A stretch of 64,000 nucleotides of DNA, from contig CM074696.1 of assembly GCA_037367355.1 (NCBI GenBank), positions 1,860,001 through 1,924,000 of the forward strand. Direction: 5' to 3'. The notes beneath the pieces were generated by a model. It saw only the letters and a program-made list of their open reading frames with translations. It had not been told where the DNA came from and did no database searches. Origin of the DNA: Neoscytalidium dimidiatum. Taxonomy: Eukaryota; Ascomycota; Dothideomycetes; Botryosphaeriales; Botryosphaeriaceae. The number at the start of each line of letters is the position of its first letter. The stretch's first letter is position 1. This document shows, one piece after another, positions 12,411 to 22,979 of the stretch. The position numbers and the translations under genes are program-made.

Positions 12411-12995
12411 CTAGTGGGACTCACATCGAACGAAAACTGAAGGTAAGCTCGGTTGGAGATCGGCCATCCATCGAGCCACGCAGCGTGGCACTCGAGTAAT
12501 GGGCGCACTGGGGGAGTATTCCAGGTACTCGCGACACCAGTCATGAATGAAGGTGGCGTTCTTCCCAGCTTCTATTCTGCGCAACGTACAGGTTGCCGCG
12601 ACAAAGAGCTGCTGAAGGCCAGGTAAGGCACGTAAGGGGTCGCGCCAGTAGGAATGCTCGGGGTTTGTGCCGTAGAGCTCAAGGAGGATGCGCCGAAACT
12701 CCCCCCTGCGATTAGGCGGCTTCTCGTTACGCCAAGCACTGACCAATCTCTCGAGCTCGCGGCGTAAGGTCCGGCAGGCCTCGTGGTCGTATTCATGCGC
12801 GCGCCGTGCCGCAGCGGCAGCAGCACGCCCGGCGTCCAGTTCCTCACAAGTACGCCGCAAGTCGCTCTCCGGTAATGTATCGAAGCGGAACGTGGCTAAG
12901 GTGCACAGCTGACCGCGGTGGCGGATGAAGATGCCGTCGTTGTCGTCCATGGCGTTGATGGCGACGTTGACAGTGCAGCGCGCCAATTGCCAGCT
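12411..12995 (-). CDS. Hypothetical protein fragment, ~190 aa, no ATG at 5' end
   Basis: A minus-strand frame of about 190 codons is open to a TGA just upstream (about 13,001). It has no ATG until 18 codons in, so it is either a 3' exon or a decayed gene. The neighbouring frame at 12,975-13,102 reads like coding sequence directly upstream (GGSTFSAADLARARWD), which suggests a splice or a one-base frame change near 12,975. The content is arginine/alanine-rich with conserved-looking W and C residues. I recognise no family. Confidence 0.35.
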   Translation of the reverse strand, partial: SWQLARCTVNVAINAMDDNDGIFIRHRGQLCTLATFRFDTLPESDLRRTCEELDAGRAAAAAARRAHEYDHEACRTLRRELERLVSAWRNEKPPNRRGEFRRILLELYGTNPEHSYWRDPLRALPGLQQLFVAATCTLRRIEAGKNATFIHDWCREYLEYSPSAPITRVPRCVARWMADLQPSLPSVFVRCESH

Positions 12996-13655
12996 AGCTC
13001 ACTCGCACAGGCCGGAACGACACACGTATCCCAGCGCGCACGAGCCAGGTCCGCCGCACTAAATGTCGACCCGCCAGCCTCCGTGCGTCCCAGGGCAATC
13101 AAATACCTGTTTGGCTATCAGCCGGCTTGCTCATGCGGCATTTCTTTTAGCTCCTAAACTCGTCCAGGATTCCACCCCGCTGTCACTGCGCATCCGGGTC
13201 ATATTTCCATATTAGACCTCCACCATCGGGTACTCTAGAAGGCATGTGCGGCGCTAAAATACGAACATACGGCCTAAGGTCTGCGTCATGCGATGTGCCG
13301 TGAAAGCCGCCCGGCCAGACCCGTCCCTGGCTGCACGAGGCTGGGAGGCATGTCACAATCAAGCCGGAGCTAGAGCCAGTAGTAACAGGATACCATCGTC
13401 GATGACGATGAGGAGGTTGCTGAAGTGTTGGTTCGACCACCCACTAAGCCTCAACGGTGTCTACAATGATAATCGCACAATAGCACTACCTCTTCGTTCG
13501 ACTCATCCTGTTAATGCTCGATTTGAAAAAAAAAAAACACTTCCATGGATTATCTCCAGGAACCATCTCAACGGTATTATACATTATCCATTCTCACGGC
13601 TCCGCTCATTGTCCATGTTCTCCATCTCCTACGACACACCATCAGCCTGGAATGT

Positions 13656-14000
13656 TCAAACACTCCTCTCACCAGACGTACCGTGATTCCCGCTCGAGAC
13701 GTTCCTCGTCGGTGGAGTTGAGCGCGGCCGAAGGCTTGCAAATAGCGTAGTGGTGTTCTCGCGGTCACCATCATCTCGTATGTGATGGGTCTTTTGGCGT
13801 TTCGCAGGCGATTCGCGAAAGGGGGTGTGCGAGAGCGGGTGAGACTTGTGGTGAGAGTTGGCGGAGTTTGCACCTGCGTCTGGCTCAGGGCTAGATGTGA
13901 GGTCTACAATCTCGACCCTACGATTACGGTCAGCGATTGCGCGGGGCCTGGCGGGGGTGAGATCGCGTATGTACTGTACATGGTGGGCAGCTGTGGGCAT
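13656..14000 (-). CDS. Hypothetical protein with SUMO-interaction-like motif
   Basis: A 114-codon minus-strand frame starts at an ATG. Near residue 31 it carries VEIVDLTSSPEP, a match to the hydrophobic core plus acidic/phospho-serine pattern of SUMO-interaction motifs. About 40 residues later there is a basic AKRQK patch that could act in nuclear import. The rest is low complexity and probably disordered. Proteins of this sort act in SUMO-dependent nuclear processes, but the role here is only inferred. It could be the first exon of a longer gene extending to lower coordinates. Confidence 0.35.
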   Translation of the reverse strand: MPTAAHHVQYIRDLTPARPRAIADRNRRVEIVDLTSSPEPDAGANSANSHHKSHPLSHTPFRESPAKRQKTHHIRDDGDRENTTTLFASLRPRSTPPTRNVSSGNHGTSGERSV

Positions 14001-14461
14001 CACTGTCAGTGCATGCTGATAATGCGCTAATTCTGGTGTGGTGTTCGCGTCATGGGATCAAGCGGTCAGGGCGAAGGCACGGAACGAGCCGCGTCAACGG
14101 GCATGACGGCTCACGGGTGCGGGGTGGCAACAGGGATACCACAAGCAATGCGCAGGCCAGACGGAAGGAGCAAGTGCAGGGCTGAGGCTGCGCTACGACG
14201 GCAATGCGTTAGCGCCAAGATGCGGCCGCTGCGTGCGCGTCGCTCGCCGGCAACCGGAGGGAAGACGATGACGTAAACCACCCCCCACCCAAAACATTTC
14301 GATAGCGTACCACCCCTACCCAACTCTTCCATCCGCTAAGATACTTCGGTGAGCTGCACAGAGAGTTTAATCATCGGCCCAAAACCGACAAGAGCCGTGA
14401 TACCGTCTGCAGGACTTCGAGTGGCGTGATGATGCATTAGTGGCATGTACACGTGGGGGTA

Positions 14462-15477
14462 TCAAAGAAGACCGAGTGCCCGGATGTCCACACCGCGTAA
14501 ATTCAGCCGGCTTCGTGTCCGAGCGGGATTAGCTTCCGACTTGCACAGCCGATTCACCCCTGTAACCTTCTTTTGGCGTCGCTTTCGCTGTATTTTTGAT
14601 GTCATGTTGCTAGACCTTGTGGGTTTTCTCGTCTGAGCCTCGACGGAGACTTCAGCCCTGCGCCTTCTACCCCTTGTTGCATAGCGCGTGCATTCGGATC
14701 GGCCATTGTCGTTTTCAGTGGCAGCGGGTCCCTCGCTCGAACAGCTCCGCGAAACCGGCGTTGCAAACTGGCGCTTGGTGTATAGGGCCTTCGGGGTTTG
14801 CTGCGATACATTTTGTTGTTTCTCGAGGCAACCTTGCCTCGTCAGGTACGTCTTTTCAACATCCCAGTATTCCGGAGATTGAATCGCCCGTAAGGCTTCC
14901 ATGACGTCCACTCCTCTTACTGATAGATCCCATGCGATGGAGTTGGCGAGGAGCCTGAAATACTGTACGTTTCCCGACACAGGATGTACGGGAAGCCCAC
15001 GGTTTCGCGCTGTCGCGTTTAGTTGTAATACACGCCTTCGGTGGAAACGGACATCTTCGATTCGAGCGGTGCATGCGAGCCCAAAGGCGCATTTGTGCGG
15101 TGCTTTCAGAGAAGCCATGAAGATGAAGTCTGCAGGACGTGACAACTCTCCGTCCCAAGCTACGTTCCTTGGTAGTGAAGCGTCTGGAAAAGTAGAAAGA
15201 CGGGTCGAATCTTCTGGTACAGTGTTGAAAGGCGGTAGTTGGAGAATGCTTGGGCATTCGAGTGGAAAGCAAGTTTGGACGTTCTGATATGACGCGACGA
15301 CGGACGCGGCTGGAGGAAGTATTTACGGATGAATGTTTCACCGATAAGCCGTCGCCCGTGTCGAGTAAGTTTCCATTCCTCATCTCCGGAGATCCGGCAG
15401 GCAATACCAACCGGGCGGGGTCGGATGCAACCAATCGGCATCGGGTTGCTTCGCTCATTGAATCTTGATGCCAACAT
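14462..15477 (-). CDS. Hypothetical gene, probably spliced or frameshifted
   Basis: The main frame is open on the minus strand from a stop near 15,320 down to 14,462 (about 280 codons). It contains a continuous globular-looking part (PADFIFMASLKAPHKCAFG region at about 15,140-15,080) and a basic arginine/lysine-rich C-terminus. It has no early ATG. A second frame with an ATG at 15,477 runs to about 15,160 and looks like the N-terminal exon. A GTAAAT donor near 15,328 and a CAG acceptor near 15,286 exist, but I could not find a splice that keeps frame. No family recognised. Confidence 0.35.
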
Positions 15478-15729
15478 GTACCACGGCCGATCGTTCCGAT
15501 GCCCCCTCAACACGGCGCGCACTCCGTCATGCGTCTGCAAGATGATAGACCCATCAAAGACGTGCTCTTACTGGTCAAAAGCATTTGTGAGCCTGACAAT
15601 CGTACAAACATGTACAAGAGGTAACCCCCCACCCCCAGTTAGTTACGATCGTGTTGCGCATCCGTCTCCCTTTAGCCTACCGCTCTTCATTTTCGTGCAA
15701 CCCTTTTCTTCTGAACCCTAACCAAGACC

Positions 15730-18363
15730 ATGCCTCCCGATAGCTTCTATCTAGCCATCACGACCTACACCGAAGATGGAAAATTCCTCGCGGTCAACGC
15801 TGACGCCATCGAAGAGGGTCGAGGTGTGGTCTTGAACAAGTCCGAAGCAAGCGAACGCGGCTCTCTCCGAACGACATCCAGCCGAGCCCCGACAATCGAC
15901 ATCCCAACTCGAGTCGTTCTTCGCAAGCTGCCACGGACAGGACGAGCTTACAGTTTTGGACGAAGCTCGGATTCTGATTTGGTATTGCCATGCAGTTCGG
16001 TCAGTCGCAAGCACTTCCTCATCACCCTCAATGATCGACTGGACTGCTGGTTTCTTCACGCCCATTCGAGAACAATAATCGACGGTCATGAGCTGCCTAC
16101 AGAAGGTAGAACGGTGACTGCACTCAAATTCGATGTCGCTACCAAAATCGTGGTACCTGGATTTACTCTCTATGTCGAACCTCAATGGATTGCAGAAGTA
16201 CATCTCGATTGCCGCAACCTTTCAGGTTTCGCAGACCTGAGAATTGAGTCAGACAACGGAACACAAACGATCACGCAAACGTGGGATGCTGTCGATTCAT
16301 CTGAGGAGCCCAACGGAAAGGCCAAGTATCACATGCTACAGCGAGTAGCGTGGCGGAATGCTCGATACGTACAGGATATGAGTTCTGGTCAACTTTTGGT
16401 GGCAGAGAGTGTTTCCTGCGAGAAGACGGCTAAGGAAGCCTTATCTTGGAGGAGAGATATTTATGTAATGTTCCATACGCCACGTGCATTTTGCGATCTT
16501 AACAGGGTATAGGACAAGCACTGCCCGCGTGCTGTAGACGTTTACACAGACGACGGTTCGACCTTCCTTATCGTCGAGGCCCCAAAACCACTTTGGCAGC
16601 TTGAGGACCTTGCCGAGGTTTTTTCCGTGCAGCCTCTTCGTCACCGCCCAGCGTTTGCTCTCTTGCTGGACCTCCTACGCACAATTGAGTATCTGTATAT
16701 GCACCAAATCTGCCATGGTGCCATCAGAGCTGAGAACATCATGGTTGCCTGGCTATCACCGGATGATTCACGATTCATTTTGGCCAATCTCTCTGATGCG
16801 TCCAGAGCTGCCAGAAATCTCAAGAAGCGCCACCAGGCCGATGTGGCAAATGTTCTACAGACCGTCTCCAACGCCTGCCCAGATCTGTTTCTTGGCGATC
16901 CGGTGGCGCACTCCATCTTCAATGGCTTGCAGACTCGAATAACGTCGACATTCATCTCGGCTGAAGAGGTTCGACACGCGTTTGACGCTTTCACTCTGCG
17001 GGGCATTCCCGAATTTCCGTTCACCACGGCAACCTTCTGCAGAAGCTTCCGACTTCGAAAATTGAAAAGGGGGTGCTTCCACAAGTCAGAATTGGCTGCA
17101 TTTGCACGCGCCCACTTGACAAAGGACATCTTCGAGGCCTGGAGAATGCATGAGCGGGTCATGCATATCAAGGCAGTCAAAAATATCCCGAAGCCTTTCG
17201 GAGACTGCGTCGAGTGGGAGGCTGCAGAGGTAGTACTAGGCTGCTTGGATATCTCGTCGGATTGGAGTGATTTGAGTGCGTTGTGGGTGAAAGACGTCGT
17301 GCTCAGGTTCGACATTGTACGACACAAAGACCTCGACTTGTGGAATATTTCTCAGTTACTTGTGGCAAGGCAGCCTCAGGATATACTGGACGTCAAACCA
17401 CTTGAGGCTATTCCTATATTTGGAGAGAAAGCTGTAACAGGTTTATATGTCGATTCACAGACATTCGCAAATGCCTGCAATGGCATGAAGGGGCTCAGGC
17501 AAGTATATCCGGAACGCCTACCTTTCAAAATCGCTCAGACACTCGGGAGGATCCCAAATGACCGAATAGGGCCCCCGGAGCAGTTTTGTTTTGATGGCTT
17601 GTGGAACTGGATGGCCGAGCAAGACGTTAGCCCTCCAACCAGAGGCAAAGGAATCCTCGCAGTAGCTGGTGAAGCGATCTCGTCTTCAGCCGCGATCGAT
17701 CTCACAACGCCAATGCAGCTCCCGGATACCTATCAGTCTTTGCTGGAACAAGGAAATGCGATCCTACTAGCAGATAGGCGTCTCGTGAATGGCATTGCCG
17801 CCTTTGACCTTGCGTCTCGAACGATGAAGTACACTTCCGAGACATTCTCTGAGAGTAGGACATTTCACCTCTGCGAGAAATACAGCTTGGATGCTTTGAA
17901 ATTTGGCATTGAGCAGTCACAAAACCCACACATTGATGCGATTCTCAATGGTGAGTTCGTCATCGATTTTTATGCCAGCGAGCACGAAAGCACTACAGCC
18001 AGCTATCGGTCATCTTTCCAACGCTTCGATCTGGAAAAACGTCACAACTTCGACAGTGAAAATATAGGAACAGGACACTGCAGCTCGAGGATAGAACAAT
18101 CCAACAGGACGGAAAGATGGGTCGCAGAACAGAAAGGTAGAAAGAGGAAGCGATACCTCTGTCGAGCAGACATTGTTCCGACGCGCTGGGTTGGACAAGA
18201 GAGTGTTGACTACTCAATTCAGAACAAGGATAACACCGAGTCTACCCTGGATCAAGCCTTAAGCCTCTCTAAGACGTCGCAAGCAAATCACCGGACTCCT
18301 ACTGAGGTGGATACGAAGGACTCCTTAAGCGCCTCTGGGAAATCGCAAGCAAGCACCATCTGA
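15730..18363 (+). CDS. FHA-domain protein with degenerate kinase fold (pseudokinase), 861 aa
   Basis: Two frames in the same phase are separated only by a TAG at 16,510-16,512. It falls inside a clean 48-nt intron, 16,465-16,512 (GTAATG donor, CTTAAC branch site, TATAG acceptor), giving 861 residues. An FHA domain lies at about 55-125, with GRSSDSD at 77-83 and SRKH at 92-95, the phosphothreonine-binding signature. A protein-kinase-like region follows at about 190-360. The usual VAIK lysine is replaced (LVAES), the HRD loop reads HGAIRAEN at 313-320 with no catalytic Asp, and the DFG position reads ANLSDA at 336-341. The fold probably binds partners and does not phosphorylate. The C-terminal ~500 residues are of unknown function. 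Confidence 0.8.
16465..16512 (+). other. 48-nt in-phase intron of the FHA-pseudokinase gene
   Basis: Its length is a multiple of three and it carries the only stop between two same-frame coding blocks. The donor is GTAATG, there is a CTTAAC branch-like site about ten bases before the end, and the acceptor is TATAG. Removing it joins the FHA exon to sequence that continues the kinase fold. Confidence 0.8.
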
Positions 18364-18441
18364 GGAGAGACCGCTTATCTAACTCACTTGGTGGAGCACC
18401 CGCCGAGTTACTGGACTCCTACTGAGGCGGATACGGAGGGC
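18293..18441 (+). repeat. Two diverged ~30-bp direct repeats across the gene's 3' end
   Basis: GGACTCCTACTGAGGTGGAT at 18,293 recurs as GGACTCCTACTGAGGCGGAT at 18,413, and a few more bases match on either side. The first copy encodes residues near the C-terminus of the FHA-pseudokinase and the second lies after its stop. This suggests a local duplication that may have moved the stop codon. Confidence 0.5.
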
Positions 18442-19490
18442 GAATAAACTCAAGAACGAACTCACCGAAGCCAGTCGTTCCTATGAATCTAGAACTGCAT
18501 TTGACTGAGGGAAAGGAAGATAGAGTTTTACTATCAAGTAAAGCGAGACATTGCTTTAACAAATCCTAGAATAGTAGTTATTTAAACTCTTTATGACAAC
18601 AGAATGTTAATATTTACCAATTGCATAGGAGACAGCATGGTATTGTGCGACTAGTCCTTAAGTATAAGGCGAAGCTACCCGGTTACGGCAAGGCAATAGA
18701 AAGTACCAGGCACCGCTCGAGATGTATATACTCGAGGAGGCGCTTCATAACCGTTACCCGGCCATGATTACTCTTCTTTGCCCTCATTGATGCAGGAAAC
18801 TGGCTTAGCGGACGCTGATGACTGGTCACGAGTTGCTCAAGAGCTCAGGGGCCGCGACCTCTTAGCCCTACACGCAAAGGTAATGGTACCATTCCATTGC
18901 GCCAATCATCACGCGGCGCCGCAACCTGCACACGACAGGAGGTGCATAGTGGCGCTACTAATCGCCGATTGGCACATTCTGTTGCATGTAGCACAGTATG
19001 CGTGGCGTATCCGCCATCCACTTTGGGCGGCAAGCACCGTCCACTTCCTGTCTCCTTCTTACCCACAGCGAATGCATGTCGGTGGATACATATTAGTATC
19101 CGTTAGAAATCCGGTGGCCAAGATCAGCACCGGGCGTAGGGATAGCTGTCGCAAGGGTCTGCCTGCCTGTTTCGTGCTCACAATGTGACGACATACTTGG
19201 GAATAAGTATACAACGTACGTTTCTCGTCCCACTTGCTGCGCTTGTTCATCTACAAATTACATCGGATGGCGAACTCGGAGCGGAGAACAACGCCCGTCT
19301 ACCGAACGCTGGTAGATACATGGACCGATTGGACCGACCTGTCAATATGTTGTTTAAATGAAGAGTCATTCCCAAGCTAGAAAAACTACATATCGAATAT
19401 CATTCCATGTATGGAAAGAGCCGAGTGATTAGATGAGTTTATTCCGATTGACAACGGGAGGGCCCATGGACATGACGGTGTTTTCGCCGT
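18364..19490. other. Intergenic, no supported gene
   Basis: Only short overlapping frames occur. A small perfect stem with CTCGAG arms around ATGTATATA lies at 18,716-18,736. I see no domain, tRNA or transposon motif. Confidence 0.5.
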
Positions 19491-19493
19491 TCT

Positions 19494-20137
19494 TTACAGT
19501 AGCATTAATGTGCTTTCGACAAGGCTTTTCAAAGCAGAGATGTCGTAATCACCGTGGCAGTTCGCTTCGCCATTCTTAGCCGCGATAAGCATGCACCCGA
19601 TCATGAGTTTGAATTGTGTAATGGGTGAATGCCGAACCGAGTAATCAGTCCCTTGCACGTCGCTCACCATTTGCATGAATTGACTAGAAATTCCGAGTCT
19701 AGGAAGCGGGCCGAACTTAAGACGCTCTCTAAGTTTCCGGCCAGACACCCGACCAGCTACTGATATGACAAGGCATGTTTGAAATATCATTGTCTGGAGC
19801 CCGGTCGCATCGACACCTTTCAGCCTCAATCACCCTCCATGATTCTGGTCAGCGACGGCGTCCTCCAAGCCCGTTGCATTTAGCCAGGGCTGTCCGACGC
19901 TCAGCCAGTCCAACACGCCCCCAACCATGTTCGCCATCCGCTCCCATTCCGCCGCCCTCGGCCGCTCCCGTGCGACGCTCTAAGAAGCTTCCTTGTCCGT
20001 GCCTGCTGTTTTGCGAGACTCGATGATGCAGAGCATGAGACGTTGAGCTATATCGCTGAGCCCAGTGTTGCAGAAACTATCACCACCACTGTCACTTTCG
20101 TCTTCATTCTTGATCTTCGCCAAACCTTGGTCGAAAA
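19494..20137 (-). pseudogene. Gene-like remnants on minus strand, function unknown
   Basis: Two minus-strand segments read like real protein. The first, about 20,137-19,981, contains KNEDESDSGGDSFCNTG and DIAQRLMLCIIESRKTAG and ends in TAG. The second, 19,787-19,494, starts at an internal ATG, with PITQFKLMIGCMLIAAKNG and ends in a stop. They are in different frames about 150 bp apart, with GC-rich sequence between. Either they are exons of one gene whose junctions I could not define, or the gene is decayed. No family recognised. Confidence 0.3.
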
Positions 20138-20214
20138 TTCATGCTTGTTCGGTTGTTGGGGTTGTCTGATCGTAATACTAACCCCATACATCAGCAAAAT
20201 TCCCCGAGCGCCAA

Positions 20215-20815
20215 GCCACTAAGTTGTCGACCCCGTGTCGACCCTATGCCGACCTAGGTTAGAAAGTAGGGACTATAATCTTAATTTATAGTCCGGCCCG
20301 ACCTAAGAGCTTCTAGAGGTTCTAGAGGTTCTAGAGGTTCTAGAGGTTCTAGTACTTCTAGAGAGTCTAGTTATTTCGCACGCGCGTACGGACGATTTCT
20401 AAGAAAATACTTATTCCTTTTCTTATAGCCCGTATACGTAGAATTCGCTAAAGCTCTCTCTCTATGGCTATTAACGCTATTAAAGAAAGAAGGTGAAATT
20501 CGAACGATTAAGCGAAATTCTATACGTAGGCGTTAGTAGCAGCTACGCGGCTACGGTAGTAGCAGCTACGCGACGGCGCTAGCGCTGGCGCTAGTGCGAA
20601 TACCGCGCTAAGGTAAACTTTAAGAATTTCGACCGTATTAGATGGTCCGTGCACGCGCGTTCCGGAACGTCTAGACCCTCTAGAACCTCTAGAACCTCTA
20701 GAAGCTCCGGAAGCTCTAGAAGCTCTAGAACCTCTAGAACCTCTAGACGTGCTAGCCCTAATTACGAGGTTGCGAGCCAGATAGGTAGGCACGTTTCCTA
20801 TTAGACCTAAGGCTC
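20215..20815. repeat. Repeat island with inverted minisatellite arrays
   Basis: At 20,309-20,370 a 10-bp unit TTCTAGAGGT is repeated about four times with variants. At 20,670-20,755 the reverse complement CCTCTAGAA is repeated, with some AGCTCTAGA variants. The two arrays therefore form an inverted repeat about 350 bp apart. A perfect 9-bp stem (GGACTATAA / TTATAGTCC) with a 7-base loop sits at 20,270-20,294. A duplicated GTAGTAGCAGCTACGCG lies near 20,530-20,570. The island is poorer in CpA/TpG than its surroundings, so mild RIP is possible. It resembles a small non-autonomous element, but no target duplication was found. Confidence 0.6.
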
Positions 20816-20885
20816 TTAGCCGAAACTGGCTGGGGAATTTTGCTGATGTAGTAACAAAATCAAATTAACCAAGAACCAGATCGAC

Positions 20886-22979
20886 CTATTCCCAATCGAG
20901 AGCTTCCCAATAAGCCCGTGGAACTCTTCCACTGCCTTGTCTATAAGCAATTCCATCAACCCACTCCACGCAAAGGACGTTGTAACTGTCGAACTGCGTA
21001 GAATCTCTGTATTCCTCTCCAGTGGAGCCGCTTGCGGAGATGACAACGATGTGGTATTTCTTAGATCCGTCGGACAATGCTCTACGATCATACATGGTCA
21101 ATCTTCACCGCTCGGAAGGACACGGTACCAACTCTCACGCCCCGGGACAGCGGAACAACATATCCCAGTGTCCACAAAAGCCTGTTGCGTACGGGCACAA
21201 AGGTATCTGCTACGCGATCCATGATTTCAATGGCCGGAGTTATGCTCGCCATGATTTGGATTGAGACTGTCAAAACACGGAGGCTCTTGAGATGGTACAT
21301 CATGGTGCAAGCTGCTCCAGAAGAGTCTGTCCCCGGAGAACCACTCGTTCTGGTGCACAATCGGACGTGGAAAATCGCCGTCATGGCCCGTCCACTCGTA
21401 CCAATTCAACAACGGAATCGTCTGATCCCAATTCGGGAGATTCGGATGATACCATATCTCTCCAGCCCAGGCAGCCCATGTCCAGCTCGGGGGGAAGGCT
21501 TCATTTGCACTGGCGCTGGTATTACGGTAGGTCCATCTCGGTCTCAGCCATTTCCCTGGATGTGACGGCGTCCAGACGAGAGCTGCGTCGAGAGCGGCAA
21601 CCGGAAGACCGGAGATAAAACCGTGCTTGAAAAAAAGGATCAAGCGCGGCCAGGATGCCCTGGAATGCTGGAAGACTGTCTGAGTCGAACGTCAGGTCTC
21701 TGATGTTGTAGGCTTTAACCAAAGCGGTAAACTGCTCCAAATCGGGGGCATCCGCGTCGCGCATAAGTTTAGCTGCAACTTGTGTTGGGTGGCCGGAAGG
21801 TGGGTGAAAGAGGTGTGCTGTGCGTATTGAAGAATGGTCGTTGTCGTAATCTTCCATGAAATCTCCGTCGGGTAGGGAGCTGTCCGGGAGCAGTTCCTCG
21901 CGCCACTTCGCCTGCCCGCATTCCCAGCGCACTGTGCCATCAATGAAAATGAGGCGCCGGCGAGAGAAGATGTATTCTTGGAACGTCCACCCACGGGTAT
22001 TCCAGATGCTCTCAGAGATCGTTCCCTGTGGTTTCACCAGAAACCGGCTGCCCCCCGGCCCATGGACCTGTTTAACCTGGCGAGGCTGTGAGATATCCGG
22101 GATCCCTCGCAAGCCCCAAGTAACATCATGACCATCCGCCGCTATGATGGTTAGGGTCGCATTATGGTATATTGACGCCATGTTCTGAATGAGACGGCCG
22201 CGATTCTCCTTGTCATCCTGAACAATGCATAAGCTGTCAATCCATAGGTACCTCCCCTGAAGCCGCTCAACCAAGCCGATGGCATCGCGGATTGCTTGCG
22301 GGAGCTCGTTGGCGGCCCCGTCCGCAAACGCGCCCTCTTGTTGGAACAACGGAAGACTGGTCTTTGTCGTCGAGACCCTGTCGCCCGCTCCCCATACGTA
22401 ACTTAGGGTAACGTAGCGTGCACCGGAGAACCCAGGAACAAGGCACCGGCTGTAAGTATCGATCAGCCACGGCAGTTCCAACGCTGGTAGATTGAACGCC
22501 GGGCTGGAGCATTTTTGGTTATGCTCGCACGCGCAGACGTCACGCCAACCTCGGACGATGTCCAAGTCAATCCAATGCTCGTTCAAATCGCGGCCTATGG
22601 CAGACTCGGCTTCTCGGCAAGACCCGCGTATGGGTATGAGATCGCTGGTGCTTGGAATCTCGAGCTCGTGCACCACAGCGTTGCTATAGCCAGCGTAGTC
22701 GATGTGGACGCCCCCTCTACCTGTGCAAATTGACCAAATCATGTCTGTGAGCAGCCATTTCGGCTTGAGCGCACTCTCGATGAATTCCTTGTGATCTTGG
22801 CAACACGAATAATGAGTCAGCTCGGAGGTAGTGCCAAGATAAATTTCTGGTTGATCTATGCGTGCAACGCAACGCGCGATCTTTCTGCAAATTTTGCAAG
22901 GGTAATTTTCAAGTTCACTCTCCAACCACTGTTCACATGGGCCGTTAGCAGACGGATGGACAACAGCTCGTAGCTTCAA
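20886..22979 (-). pseudogene. HET-domain (heterokaryon incompatibility) gene, broken
   Basis: The first ~485 codons, on the minus strand from 22,979, hold an N-terminal cysteine-containing region and then a full HET domain. Its blocks are RYVTLSYVWG, then AIGLVERLQGRYLWIDSLCI and NATLTIIAADG, then TRGWTFQEYIFSRRRLIF. HET proteins trigger cell death on fusion of incompatible hyphae. The expected C-terminal half continues but in other frames. The first shift is at an A7 run (plus strand 21,630-21,636), a second lies near 21,300-21,330 and a third near 21,090-21,101, where the typical terminal block with VLCVEWVDGIAYR is found. There is no ATG at the 5' end; the first in frame is ~80 codons in. 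Several independent breaks favour a decayed gene over one sequencing error. Confidence 0.8.

Noticed and set aside
18716..18736. CTCGAG-armed hairpin
   Set aside because: A six-base palindromic restriction-site-like arm is too short to claim as a functional element.
20520..20792. Minus-strand open frame rich in Ser-Arg-Gly
   Set aside because: It is a translation of the CCTCTAGAA minisatellite; the peptide repeats mirror the DNA repeat and no domain exists.
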